DNA of 64,000 bases from Listeria kieliensis (lineage in GTDB: Bacteria; Bacillota; Bacilli; Lactobacillales; Listeriaceae): NCBI RefSeq assembly GCF_003369925.1, contig NZ_LARY01000002.1, positions 620,001-684,000 on the forward strand. Direction: 5' to 3'. Position numbers and translations under genes: made by a program. Under the pieces are notes generated by a model. That model was not told where the DNA came from. It worked only from the letters and a program-made list of their open reading frames with translations, and made no database searches. Shown piece by piece: positions 56,442 to 64,000 of the stretch (the stretch's first letter is position 1; every line of letters begins with the position of its first letter).

Positions 56442-57088
56442 CACGCTTCACCTTCACTTAAAACGCCATTTTTCATAACGAACGTCACGTCAGCAATTTT
56501 TTGTAAAAAAGAGGAGTCATGACTTGCCACGATAAGTGTTGTCTCTTGCTGCCTAAGTTTGAGTAGCAAATTTATCAACTCTTCAACCCCACCTTCGTCA
56601 ATCGCATTCGTCGGCTCATCCAGCAAAATCACATCTGGTTTAAAAATAATCGCTTGCGCAATCCCGAGTCGCTGTTTCATTCCAAGCGAATATTTGCCAA
56701 ATTTCCTTTTATCATTTGGATCAAGCCCGACAAGCTCCAACGTTTTTTTTATTTCATCACCAATTTCTCGCTTTTTTCGATCCAAAAGCGCTAAAAGTTC
56801 CAAATTTTTATAACCAGTAAATTCATTCAAAAATCCCGGGCGCTCAATTAAAATGCCCATATTTTGCGCAAATTTGCCGTTTGCAAGTTGCTCCTTTCCA
56901 TCAAACAAAATCCGACCATCCGTCTTAATTAGTCCTGAAATCCCCCGAAGCAACATCGTCTTTCCTGATCCATTCTCACCACGTATGCCTGTAATTTGAT
57001 TCCTACCAAAAGTCCCTGTCACTTGACTAAGAACAGTCCTCCCCTTAATAACCTTCGTCACATTCTCAAGTTGAACCAAACTTCCCAT
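56441..57088 (-). CDS. ABC transporter ATP-binding protein of the cassette
   Basis: A 215-residue ATPase with Walker A GENGSGKTM, signature YSLGMKQRLG, Walker B VILLDEPTNAIDEGG and a SHDSSFL H-loop. It drives three membrane subunits encoded immediately upstream. Starts at the ATG at 57086-57088 after GAGGGG and overlaps the upstream gene by 4 nt, so the cassette is translationally linked. Confidence 0.88.
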   Translation of the reverse strand: MGSLVQLENVTKVIKGRTVLSQVTGTFGRNQITGIRGENGSGKTMLLRGISGLIKTDGRILFDGKEQLANGKFAQNMGILIERPGFLNEFTGYKNLELLALLDRKKREIGDEIKKTLELVGLDPNDKRKFGKYSLGMKQRLGIAQAIIFKPDVILLDEPTNAIDEGGVEELINLLLKLRQQETTLIVASHDSSFLQKIADVTFVMKNGVLSEGEA

Positions 57089-57092
57089 ATAT

Positions 57093-57848
57093 TCACCCCT
57101 CATTTTTAGTCGTCAAAATATCAATCCGAGTAATCCCCAAAAGTCCAATTCCCATCAACATCGCTCCCAGCACACCTCCATATATGAGCGTGCTCTTTGC
57201 CGAGAGCACGAACTGCGTCACATCTGTGTGCCTCACCCACATCAAATGCCCTGTTGGGAAAAATAAATTCGTACTTCTCAGTCCACTACACAAAAAAAAC
57301 ATCACCAAAAGAACAGCTGCAATTTCCTTCATGAAGAGTGTCAGGAGCATGAAAAATAGACAACTGAGATTCATCCCTAAAAACAAATAGCCAGCGTACG
57401 GTAAAAAACCAGAAAAGTCAAACCTGAATAACAAACTGACAGCCATGATAATAGAGATGTAGCTAAGAAGCAGTACAATATTTAACATCAAGATGACACT
57501 GCACTTACTTAGCCAGTTAAGCGACCGGTTTGAAAGTTTAACAAGCACGTGACTCGCTTCGCCGAATAAATCCACACGCAAAAAATCATGCGAGATTAGG
57601 ATGGGAATTAAGAGCAGGAGAAACCATGTTGCCGGAAATTGCAGAGGGTTATCTTTCAAAACTTCGATCGGGATGCCACCCATCATATTGATAAGTAAGT
57701 CGGCGACTGAGTTTTGTTCGAAAGCGGTAGTCTTGGCCTCCTTAAAGGTTATTCCGATTAGTATAAATAAAACCGCAATCATTCGTTTGTAGCTTTTCGC
57801 AGCGAGTAGCAGGCAGTCACGCCTCATTAATAAGCGAAGTTGTTGCAT
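57093..57848 (-). CDS. ABC-2-type membrane subunit 3 of the cassette
   Basis: A 251-residue membrane protein with about six hydrophobic segments (first near 23-38, then WFLLLLIPILISHDFLRVD). It resembles the membrane subunits of bacteriocin-type ABC systems. GAGGAGG precedes the ATG. It is one of three consecutive membrane subunits; no family beyond ABC-2-like is evident. Confidence 0.7.
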   Translation of the reverse strand: MQQLRLLMRRDCLLLAAKSYKRMIAVLFILIGITFKEAKTTAFEQNSVADLLINMMGGIPIEVLKDNPLQFPATWFLLLLIPILISHDFLRVDLFGEASHVLVKLSNRSLNWLSKCSVILMLNIVLLLSYISIIMAVSLLFRFDFSGFLPYAGYLFLGMNLSCLFFMLLTLFMKEIAAVLLVMFFLCSGLRSTNLFFPTGHLMWVRHTDVTQFVLSAKSTLIYGGVLGAMLMGIGLLGITRIDILTTKNEG

Positions 57849-57863
57849 CTTCTTGCCTCCTCA

Positions 57864-58559
57864 TCAATAGAAATTTTTCTGCCTGATTATGCTGTCTATC
57901 ACAACAAAAAGCAATAAACTGATGCCGATGAAAAAGGAAATCCGTATCAGCGCTTCCGAGAAAAACAAATCTTCTGGCGCACTCCAAAGAATTCGTTTAT
58001 TAATGATGGATTTATTGAAATACACATCAATACTTTGATCGATCGGCAAGATAAATAGCACGATTATAATCGCCGCAATAAAGTAACGAATCAAGACAGT
58101 GGCGAGAATAAAGATAGCTGCAATAAAAACCAAGAAGCTCCAATATAGCAAAACGAGTTTAACTAACATACTCAGCGAGCAAGAGATACTACCGTTCGCA
58201 AAAAAACTTGCCAAAAAAACGAAAACAGTATAAGCGAAGATATAGACCGTCGCAGTAAGTACGGATCTTCCGATTAAGACAGAGACTAATTTGGATCTGC
58301 TGCCTAATGCGAAAACATGGTTAGTCAGCAAGCAATTTACAACCATAATATATAATAAAATGGAGAAAGCTGGCAAAATGATTTTTTCTAACAAACCGCC
58401 ACCAAAAAAGGTGAGCAAATCGATTCCATCAGTAATTTCTGATGAAAACGCCGCGTTCATAACCGCTGCAAAAACGGCTATCCAAATGCCTATAAAAAGC
58501 CATTTTTTTGCTTGGATATCCAGTGCCATTTGCTTAAACGCATACTTATTTAATAACAT
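57864..58559 (-). CDS. ABC-2-type membrane subunit 2 of the cassette
   Basis: A 231-residue protein with about six hydrophobic segments (WLFIGIWIAVFAAVMNAAF; then FSILLYIMVVNCLLTNHVFA). The start is the ATG at 58557-58559 with GGAG about 10 nt upstream, inside the end of subunit 1; a TTG at 58574 is less likely. Confidence 0.7.
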   Translation of the reverse strand: MLLNKYAFKQMALDIQAKKWLFIGIWIAVFAAVMNAAFSSEITDGIDLLTFFGGGLLEKIILPAFSILLYIMVVNCLLTNHVFALGSRSKLVSVLIGRSVLTATVYIFAYTVFVFLASFFANGSISCSLSMLVKLVLLYWSFLVFIAAIFILATVLIRYFIAAIIIVLFILPIDQSIDVYFNKSIINKRILWSAPEDLFFSEALIRISFFIGISLLLFVVIDSIIRQKNFY

Positions 58560-59343
58560 TTTTTCTAACTCCAAAGATATAACCGATTGTCGCTAGCGCC
58601 GTTCCAACACACAAGACACCTACCATAATTTGCCAAGATAAAACAGGGGACGTAATTTGCTTAGAAAAAAGAGTTGGATAATATGACAAGACATTCTCAA
58701 CATCGTCTGGAATAACATAGTTCCAAAGATAGTCTATGATGTAAGCGGTAAGAAATATCACAAAACTTTGTTTCAAAAACATTCCAGCCGCTAATGCGAT
58801 CGTTGCGAACATTCCAGCAGAGAAAAAAGCAATACCAATATACATCAACATATGTAAAAAAGGATGTGCATAATATAACTCTGGAAACAGTGTCGTAGAA
58901 TTTAATAATGGAACGGCTTCATTCGTCGTGACTACTAAATCAGGCTGATGATTGGGTAGCAGCATAAAACAGCCATAGATATTTAGTAAAAGTGGGGCTA
59001 TAAAAATCACACCTCCAAGAATGAAATTATAGCCATATAAATTAGCAAAGTAACTTATTTTTTTCCTTTTCAGATAGATATGGTCAAAAAATCCGGCCTT
59101 TTTATCAGACGCATAAATATTCGCAGCTGCCATTGCTGCAATAATTGGCATAAACTTAAATAATAGATGAGGAACTTCCGATCCTGTAAAACTCTCGATC
59201 CATCTCGTATAAGGAGAACCTCCATAAAAACGATTAGGATAAATGTCTGCAATTAAATAAAAAAGAGATAACAACATTCCAGTAGCTAATGCAATCTGAA
59301 ATGGTTTTCGTTTAAAAATACGTCGAATAAAATAATGGTGCAC
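58546..59343 (-). CDS. ABC-2-type membrane subunit 1 of the cassette
   Basis: A 265-residue protein with about six hydrophobic segments. The N-terminus (HHYFIRRIFKRKPFQIALA) is basic and followed by the first segment MLLSLFYLIA. I choose the GTG at 59341-59343 because AAGGAG lies 7 nt upstream; the ATG ten codons earlier would put that site inside the gene. It overlaps subunit 2 by 14 nt. Confidence 0.7.
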   Translation of the reverse strand: MHHYFIRRIFKRKPFQIALATGMLLSLFYLIADIYPNRFYGGSPYTRWIESFTGSEVPHLLFKFMPIIAAMAAANIYASDKKAGFFDHIYLKRKKISYFANLYGYNFILGGVIFIAPLLLNIYGCFMLLPNHQPDLVVTTNEAVPLLNSTTLFPELYYAHPFLHMLMYIGIAFFSAGMFATIALAAGMFLKQSFVIFLTAYIIDYLWNYVIPDDVENVLSYYPTLFSKQITSPVLSWQIMVGVLCVGTALATIGYIFGVRKNVIK

Positions 59344-59403
59344 CCTACCACTCCTTTTTATAAAAAGATCCATAGTCAGCTGACCGTGAATCTTTCTGAT
59401 TAA

Positions 59404-59835
59404 CTATCTTCTCGAGTCAGGACTCCAGGCTCCTTCAACATTATTGGGATGTTTTGGATCAGCTCCAGCTTTGATCGAAGCGCTTGTTCTTCCTTCTTCT
59501 CTCACATAGTTCGTCATCTTCTTTATTCCACGAACATGTGCACTATAATAGTTTCCACCTGAACACTTCTTACTTGTCCACCCATTACCACCAAGAACCC
59601 ATGCTGGTACTTTGTTTTTATTGTTTTTTACGTAATTAACTTTCATATAAACAGCCGAAGTATTATTTTTTTTACGAAATTTAGTATGATCGTAATCTGG
59701 ATCATTTTTCGATGGTGCTAATCTCAAATTAAATGTAGTATCTCCGGTATTCCCAACTGCATTAACATTCACTATTCCAAAACTTCCCGCTATCAAAACC
59801 ATCCCAAAACTAACTGCTAGTATTCTTTTCAACAT
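59404..59835 (-). CDS. Secreted DUF2712-like small protein
   Basis: A 143-residue protein with a signal peptide (LKRILAVSFGMVLIAGSFGI, cleavage about VNA-VG, residue 26). The mature part has FNLRLAPS near the start, a Lys-rich central strand region (SAVYMKVNYVKNNKNKVPAW), then YYSAHVRGIKKMTNYVREEG and the end EGAWSPDSRR. This resembles the DUF2712 family of Bacilli, secreted proteins often next to ABC transporters. AAGGAGG precedes the ATG at 59833-59835. It is the first gene of the cassette, so it is likely the substrate or target of the transporter. Bacteriocin-like role is inference. Confidence 0.6.
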   Translation of the reverse strand: MLKRILAVSFGMVLIAGSFGIVNVNAVGNTGDTTFNLRLAPSKNDPDYDHTKFRKKNNTSAVYMKVNYVKNNKNKVPAWVLGGNGWTSKKCSGGNYYSAHVRGIKKMTNYVREEGRTSASIKAGADPKHPNNVEGAWSPDSRR

Positions 59836-59967
59836 GTTGAAACTCCTCCTTGATGTCATTTTAGTCACTTTTCAGTGTAGCATAGGCAACAGGACCTTTA
59901 GAATACCTATGTCCAAAAAAGTTAAGTAGTCCCACTCATTGTTCACAAATTCGTTGCATTTAAAAAC

Positions 59968-60004
59968 TACATAAAAAAACAGCCCGCTTACGCGAACTGT
60001 TTTC
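59968..60004 (-). terminator. Terminator after nusG
   Basis: AAAACAGTTCGCG / CGGGCTGTTTTTT on the minus strand with a 5-nt loop; it isolates the cassette from nusG. Confidence 0.8.
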
Positions 60005-60008
60005 TAAG

Positions 60009-60542
60009 TTAAATTTTTTCAACTTGGTCAAAGTCAACTTCAACTGGCGTTTCCCGCCCGAACATGTTAACCATAACTTTGGCTTTGCCTTTATCGAAGT
60101 CCATTTCATCCACTTTACCAGAGTAATCTGCAAATGGTCCTTCTTTAACCATAACCGTCTCGCCAATTTCGAAATCAGCTTCTGCAGCTTTGTCGACCAT
60201 TCCCATACTTTTCAAGATCCGGTCAGCTTCATCTGGAAGAAGCGGTGTTGGTTTTGATCCTGATCCTGCCGAACCAACAAAACCAGTTACGCCTGGCGTA
60301 TTCCGCACGACATACCAAGAATCATCCGTCATCACAATTTCAACTAGCACATAACCTGGGAAAGTTTTTCGTTTGATTGTTTTCGTTTTGCCGTTTTTAA
60401 CTTCTGTTTCTTCTTCTTCAGGGACGATTACACGGAAAATTTTATCCGACATGCCCATTGATTCTACACGTTTTTCAAGATTCGCTTTCACTTTGTTTTC
60501 ATAGCCAGAATAAGTGTGAACCACATACCAATTTTTTTCCAT
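60009..60542 (-). CDS. nusG: Transcription termination/antitermination factor NusG
   Basis: A 177-residue protein with an NGN domain (WYVVHTYSGYENKVKANLEK; FPGYVLVEIVMTDDSW) and a C-terminal KOW motif (VMVKEGPFADYSGKVDEM). It follows secE after a gap with a hairpin. Start at the ATG at 60540-60542 with GAAGGAGG-type site. Confidence 0.97.
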   Translation of the reverse strand: MEKNWYVVHTYSGYENKVKANLEKRVESMGMSDKIFRVIVPEEEETEVKNGKTKTIKRKTFPGYVLVEIVMTDDSWYVVRNTPGVTGFVGSAGSGSKPTPLLPDEADRILKSMGMVDKAAEADFEIGETVMVKEGPFADYSGKVDEMDFDKGKAKVMVNMFGRETPVEVDFDQVEKI

Positions 60543-60612
60543 CGCATTTTTTGACAGCCTGTGCTGCCTTCCTCCTTCAAATTAATCATTTATCTTCAGA
60601 CTCATTTTTCTC

Positions 60613-60645
60613 AAAACAAAAAACCCGCATCAATCGGGTTTTAGC
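60613..60645 (-). terminator. Hairpin between secE and nusG
   Basis: AAAACCCGATT / .GCGGGTTTTTT on the minus strand; a short stem with T-run that could attenuate nusG expression. Confidence 0.7.
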
Positions 60646-60687
60646 TCAAGTAGTATTATATCATTCTTTTTAAAAAAATCCTAGCTT

Positions 60688-60867
60688 TTACATAAGAAGT
60701 TGAATCAATTGTTCAATTCCAAAATCTAAGACCATGAAGAAGACAGCAAAAAGAATAACTGTGATTACTACAGTTACTGTATATTTCACCATTTCTTGAC
60801 GCGTCGGCCATGTTACTTTGCTCATTTCAGACGCTACATTTTTAAAGAATCTCGTAATTGCGGACAT
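60688..60867 (-). CDS. secE: Preprotein translocase subunit SecE
   Basis: A 59-residue single-span membrane protein. The amphipathic helix [20 protein letters not shown] precedes the membrane segment [19 protein letters not shown], the classic SecE layout. It stabilises SecY in the translocase. AGGTTTATAAGC precedes the ATG at 60865-60867. Confidence 0.97.
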   Translation of the reverse strand: MSAITRFFKNVASEMSKVTWPTRQEMVKYTVTVVITVILFAVFFMVLDFGIEQLIQLLM

Positions 60868-60888
60868 GCTTATAAACCTCCAATACCT

Positions 60889-61038
60889 CTATTTCGTTTC
60901 TCGATGTAAAGTGTGTTTATTACAGTGCCGGCAAAACTTCTTCACTTCTAATCGAACCTGCTTATTTGATCCACTGGCACTTACTGTGTAATTTCTTGAG
61001 CCACACTCGCTACATGCAAGTGAAGTTTTCTTTTTCAT
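60889..61038 (-). CDS. rpmG: 50S ribosomal protein L33
   Basis: A 49-residue L33 with the four zinc-binding cysteines C9-x2-C12 and C36-x2-C39 (C+ form). It is co-transcribed with secE, 21 nt apart. Confidence 0.95.
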   Translation of the reverse strand: MKKKTSLACSECGSRNYTVSASGSNKQVRLEVKKFCRHCNKHTLHRETK

Positions 61039-61104
61039 TGACTTCTTTCAACTCCGATACTATTTCACTACGTGGTGTTTCAAAGAAGACTATTCACCTT
61101 TATA

Positions 61105-61134
61105 AATATATCACTAGTTGCCCCCAAACGTCAA
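61105..61134 (-). promoter_or_regulatory. Promoter of rpmG-secE-nusG
   Basis: On the minus strand TTGACG (61129-61134), 18 nt, TATATT (61105-61110). Confidence 0.7.
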
Positions 61135-61169
61135 ACCCAATTCTGTGAAGATTTTGTTACAGTTTTTGC

Positions 61170-61787
61170 TCAAGAAAGTTCCTGCCCCATTTTTCTTTTG
61201 ATGCGCTGCAAGGCATTATCAATTGATTTTTCCTTCACATCGAAGTTCTCAGCCATTTCTTGGTAGCTTCTTCCTTCCAAATATTGCTGCAAAACCTTTT
61301 TCTCAAACGGACTCGTAACTTGTTCTAATTTTTTAACTGCATGAGCCAAATCTTCGTTTTTTATCAAGAAATCTTCTGGAGTTTCCGCTTGTTTTTCTGA
61401 AATCACATCTATTAACGTCCAGTCGACCACATCTTCATCCGACGTAAGCGGCGTATCTAACGAAACCGACTGATTAAGAGGCATGTTCTTCTTTCGCAGT
61501 GAGCGCTTCACAGCCGAAAGCAATTGCCGATTAATGCACATTTCGGCAAATGATTTAAAAGAAGCTTCCTTTTCTGGGTCAAAATCGCGAATCGCCTTAA
61601 AAAGGCCGATCATAGCTTCTTGAATCAAATCATCTCGTTCCGCTCCTTGCAAAAAATATTGCGTAGCCTTCCAGTAAACTACCGGCTGATACTTTGAAAA
61701 GAAATATTCAAGCGCATCCGCATCTCCATCCCGAGCGAGTTCAAGCAAATCCAGTTCATTACGTTCTTCATTATTTTCTTGCTTCAA
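61170..61787 (-). CDS. sigH: RNA polymerase sigma factor SigH (sigma-30)
   Basis: A 205-residue sigma factor: region 2 contains YFLQGAERDDLIQEAMIGLF and FDPEKEASFKSFAEMCINRQ; region 4 ends with GRSYQEMAENFDVKEKSIDN. In Listeria SigH controls competence-like and stationary-phase genes. The start is a TTG at 61785-61787 with AGGAG about 12 nt upstream. It lies in the conserved order mrnC-rlmB-rae1-sigH. Confidence 0.93.
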   Translation of the reverse strand: MKQENNEERNELDLLELARDGDADALEYFFSKYQPVVYWKATQYFLQGAERDDLIQEAMIGLFKAIRDFDPEKEASFKSFAEMCINRQLLSAVKRSLRKKNMPLNQSVSLDTPLTSDEDVVDWTLIDVISEKQAETPEDFLIKNEDLAHAVKKLEQVTSPFEKKVLQQYLEGRSYQEMAENFDVKEKSIDNALQRIKRKMGQELS

Positions 61788-61862
61788 TGTCGGCTAAGCT
61801 CCTTTGTGAGAAGATTTTTAGATTGCCTTATTATAACGAAGCAGAACTTCTACCGTCAACGA

Positions 61863-62378
61863 CTATTTTTCGCCTCTTCGCCAGTTTTCTAGCTGCTTAA
61901 TCACTTCAGAATCCAAGTTTAGTTTCGATTTCGGCTTTTCTTCCTGGATGCTTTTGATTTTCTTATCAATATCCCGCCCCATTTCTTGAATTTCAAACAA
62001 GAGTTCGCGTGACGAAATCCGAAGTGCACCTTGCCCAAAAATGGCCCACTGCTCTGCATAATCACTCGTTGCAACCATAATTTGCGTTTTGGCATTTTTC
62101 CATTCTACCGCCTTGCGTTCAATATACTCATCCGCAGTCTCATCTTCCTTCGTAAAAATCACATCAATATTATTTTGACGAAGCTTTCTTTTAATACCCC
62201 GAACATACTGTGCATCAAACACAACAACAACTTGATAGCCCGAATAACTTTGGTACTCAGCCATAAGTTCAATTAGCATATTCCTAGCCGATTCAAGATC
62301 ATAATCTTTCAAGCGACTCAAGTTAGGCCAAGCACCAATGACATTGTAGCCATCGACAAGTAGTATCCGCCTCATCAT
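61863..62378 (-). CDS. rae1: Ribosome-dependent mRNA endonuclease Rae1 (YacP, NYN domain)
   Basis: A 171-residue NYN-domain nuclease (LLVDGYNVIGAWPNL; VVFDAQYV; TADEYIERKA; VATSDYAEQ with acidic PIN-like residues). In Bacillus Rae1 cleaves mRNAs in the ribosomal A site. The two ATG codons at 62373-62378 come straight after the rlmB stop. Confidence 0.93.
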   Translation of the reverse strand: MMRRILLVDGYNVIGAWPNLSRLKDYDLESARNMLIELMAEYQSYSGYQVVVVFDAQYVRGIKRKLRQNNIDVIFTKEDETADEYIERKAVEWKNAKTQIMVATSDYAEQWAIFGQGALRISSRELLFEIQEMGRDIDKKIKSIQEEKPKSKLNLDSEVIKQLENWRRGEK

Positions 62379-63128
62379 TCAATTCTCCAACGGATTCCGT
62401 TTGCGATAGACTTCGTACATCAAAAGACTTGCAGCGACTGAGGCATTAAGCGACGTTACTTTTCCTATCATCGGTAAATGAATTAAAAAATCACACTTCT
62501 CACGAACCAAGCGGCTCATCCCTTTCCCTTCACTCCCGATCACGAGCGCAAGAGCAAGCTCCGCATCCATCGTACGATAGTCGCTACTGCCAGATGCATC
62601 TGTCCCAAAAATCCACAAGCCACGTTTCTGCAACTCTTCCATCGTCTGCGAAATATTCGTCACTCTCACAACTGGGATATATTCAATTGCTCCGGTAGAT
62701 GCTTTGGCAACCGTTTGCGTCAAACTAACAGAGCGCCTTTTAGGAATAATAATTCCGTGTGCACCAACCGCATCTGCAGTTCTCATAATCGAACCTAAGT
62801 TGTGTGGATCTTCAAGCTCATCCAAAATAATAAAAAATGGTTGTTCGCCTTTTTCTTCTGCCCGCTTAAACAAATCATCCAGTTCATAATAATGATAGGC
62901 CGCCACTTGCGCCGCCACACCTTGGTGAGCCCCTTCTGCAACCTTATCAATTTTCACTTTTGGAACAAAGCGTACATCAATTTTCCTTTCCTTTGCAAGA
63001 CGAATCACTTGTTGCATCACACCCTTGTTCGAACCCTCTGCAACTAAAATCTGTTGAATTTCCCGTCCTGAGCGCAACGCTTCGAGAACTGGATTTCGCC
63101 CACCAATCCAATCTTCATTTTTTGCCAT
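62379..63128 (-). CDS. rlmB: 23S rRNA (guanosine-2'-O)-methyltransferase RlmB
   Basis: A SPOUT methyltransferase of 249 residues with an N-terminal substrate-binding domain ([20 protein letters not shown]) and the knot motifs [37 protein letters not shown] and [15 protein letters not shown]. It methylates Gm2251. The ATG at 63126-63128 has GGAGGAG upstream and overlaps mrnC. Confidence 0.95.
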   Translation of the reverse strand: MAKNEDWIGGRNPVLEALRSGREIQQILVAEGSNKGVMQQVIRLAKERKIDVRFVPKVKIDKVAEGAHQGVAAQVAAYHYYELDDLFKRAEEKGEQPFFIILDELEDPHNLGSIMRTADAVGAHGIIIPKRRSVSLTQTVAKASTGAIEYIPVVRVTNISQTMEELQKRGLWIFGTDASGSSDYRTMDAELALALVIGSEGKGMSRLVREKCDFLIHLPMIGKVTSLNASVAASLLMYEVYRKRNPLEN

Positions 63129-63531
63129 CCAGATTCTCCTCCTCAATCATTTGCACTGCCAAAAGCAGCCATTCCTCAAGTCGACTTTCCTCTTCACCTA
63201 AATATAAATAGCCAATCACAGCTTCGAAAGCTGTCGATAAGTTATAAGTCGCAAGATCCGTATTTTTAGGAGCCGAATGCGATTTTGCATTTCGACCACG
63301 CCGACAAATCGCTTCCTCTTCTTCCGTTAAAAAGCCTTGTTCTATAAGTCTGTTTAAAACCTTCGCTTGTCCTTTTGCGGAAACATACTTTGTCGCTGTC
63401 TTATGAAGTTGATTCGGCTTTGTTTTACCTGAAATAAGCAAATGTTCACGAATATATTTTTCATAAACTGCATCTCCCATATAGGCAAGCGTCAAGCCAT
63501 TTAACTGTTTATAATCTTTTACTCGAGACAT
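63115..63531 (-). CDS. mrnC: Mini-ribonuclease III
   Basis: A 138-residue RNase III-like nuclease without the dsRNA-binding domain. The catalytic signature is [11 protein letters not shown], with [14 protein letters not shown] downstream. It matures 23S rRNA. The start overlaps cysS regulatory sequence, with GAGG in the cysS end. Confidence 0.95.
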   Translation of the reverse strand: MSRVKDYKQLNGLTLAYMGDAVYEKYIREHLLISGKTKPNQLHKTATKYVSAKGQAKVLNRLIEQGFLTEEEEAICRRGRNAKSHSAPKNTDLATYNLSTAFEAVIGYLYLGEEESRLEEWLLLAVQMIEEENLDGKK

Positions 63532-63534
63532 CGC

Positions 63535-64000
63535 TTAACCTCGTTTCCAGCGCGTCCCGTGCGCCGTATCTTCCAAAATAATATTCTTTTCCTTCAATAA
63601 ATCACGAATTTCATCTGCACGCGCAAAATTTCGCTCATTTCTTGCTTGGAGCCGTTCTTCGATCAACTCATCAATTTCAGCATCTTCCAGCCCAGAAACG
63701 GCCGTCTGCTCTAGTTTAATTCCCAATACATTAGCAAAAAGTTGTAGCATACTCAAAAACTCACGGAGTACCGTTACCGAGACTTTATCACGCGCTAAAT
63801 AAATATTAGAGCGCTTTGCGAGTTCATAAAAAGCCGTAATTGCATTCGCCGTATTAAAATCGTCATCCATTTCCGCTTCAAACTGCTGTTTTAATTCCGT
63901 TAATTGTTCAAGCCACTCATCTTGATGCTCTAATTCAAAATGATCTTCTTCCACCGTTTCAAGGCGATATTTCAGATTTTGGTAGGCCGTTTGCAAACGC
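63535..64000 (-). CDS. cysS: Cysteinyl-tRNA synthetase, C-terminal part
   Basis: The last 155 residues of CysRS: the anticodon-binding DALR-like helical domain (MDDDFNTANAITAFYELAKR, VSVTVLREFLSMLQLFANVL) ending ARADEIRDLLKEKNIILEDT and GTRWKRG. The catalytic domain and start lie beyond the window edge. Confidence 0.95.
   Translation of the reverse strand, partial: RLQTAYQNLKYRLETVEEDHFELEHQDEWLEQLTELKQQFEAEMDDDFNTANAITAFYELAKRSNIYLARDKVSVTVLREFLSMLQLFANVLGIKLEQTAVSGLEDAEIDELIEERLQARNERNFARADEIRDLLKEKNIILEDTAHGTRWKRG

Overview
The window looks like a chromosomal segment of a low-GC Firmicute of the family Listeriaceae, most likely a Listeria species outside the L. monocytogenes group. The evidence is gene content and order: walRKHIJ-htrA-rlmH, metQNI, nrdDG, and cysS-mrnC-rlmB-rae1-sigH-rpmG-secE-nusG, rplK-A-J-L and rpoBC all lie in one stretch, as in Listeria, and RpoB and RpoC are very close to the Listeria proteins as I remember them. 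The species call is inference; no 16S gene is present.

Left part (1-8.5 kb): a TetR regulator (cut by the window edge) is divergent from a two-gene ABC exporter. An AT-rich block at about 3.28-7.37 kb follows. It holds a two-gene type II restriction-modification pair (D12-class adenine methylase plus a PD-(D/E)XK-type nuclease) and about 1.8 kb of decayed sequence, so it looks acquired. Then come rlmH and a 0.7 kb gene-free region with two copies of a DnaA-box array.

8.5-21.4 kb: the wal operon (minus strand; walR, walK, walH, walI, walJ, htrA) with terminator hairpins between several genes, a tRNA-Asp with its own promoter, a PLP aminotransferase, and divergently a SAM-I riboswitch controlling metQ-metN-metI plus an omega-amidase-like nitrilase, a methionine uptake and salvage unit.

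21.4-42.6 kb: accessory and metabolic genes. These are a small secreted Tyr-rich protein with its own ABC-2 transporter, the anaerobic ribonucleotide reductase nrdDG with two NrdR boxes, an oxidoreductase/PadR pair, VOC and GNAT proteins, a HAD phosphatase, two GH1 6-phospho-beta-glucosidases, a nitroreductase, a secreted flavocytochrome-c-like reductase lipoprotein, a degenerate M24 peptidase, a MarR regulator with three operator copies in its own promoter, a complete Fst-type type I toxin-antitoxin locus, and a ring-cleaving dioxygenase with its MarR regulator.

42.6-64 kb: the transcription/translation core on the minus strand. Read in transcription order (right to left) it is cysS (partial), mrnC, rlmB, rae1, sigH, rpmG, secE, nusG, rplK, rplA, rplJ, rplL, rsmC, rpoB, rpoC. 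It is interrupted between nusG and rplK by a six-gene cassette (secreted DUF2712-like protein, three membrane subunits, an ABC ATPase and a membrane-anchored extracellular protein), and between rplL and rsmC by a double-HTH AraC regulator and an NAD-dependent epimerase. The rpoB leader is about 420 nt long and carries a 33-codon Trp-rich ORF.

The most notable signals are the duplicated DnaA-box array, the Fst-type toxin-antitoxin locus with all its RNA elements, the transporter cassette inside the ribosomal/RNA polymerase cluster, and the triple-operator MarR promoter. No CRISPR array, insertion sequence or prophage was seen.
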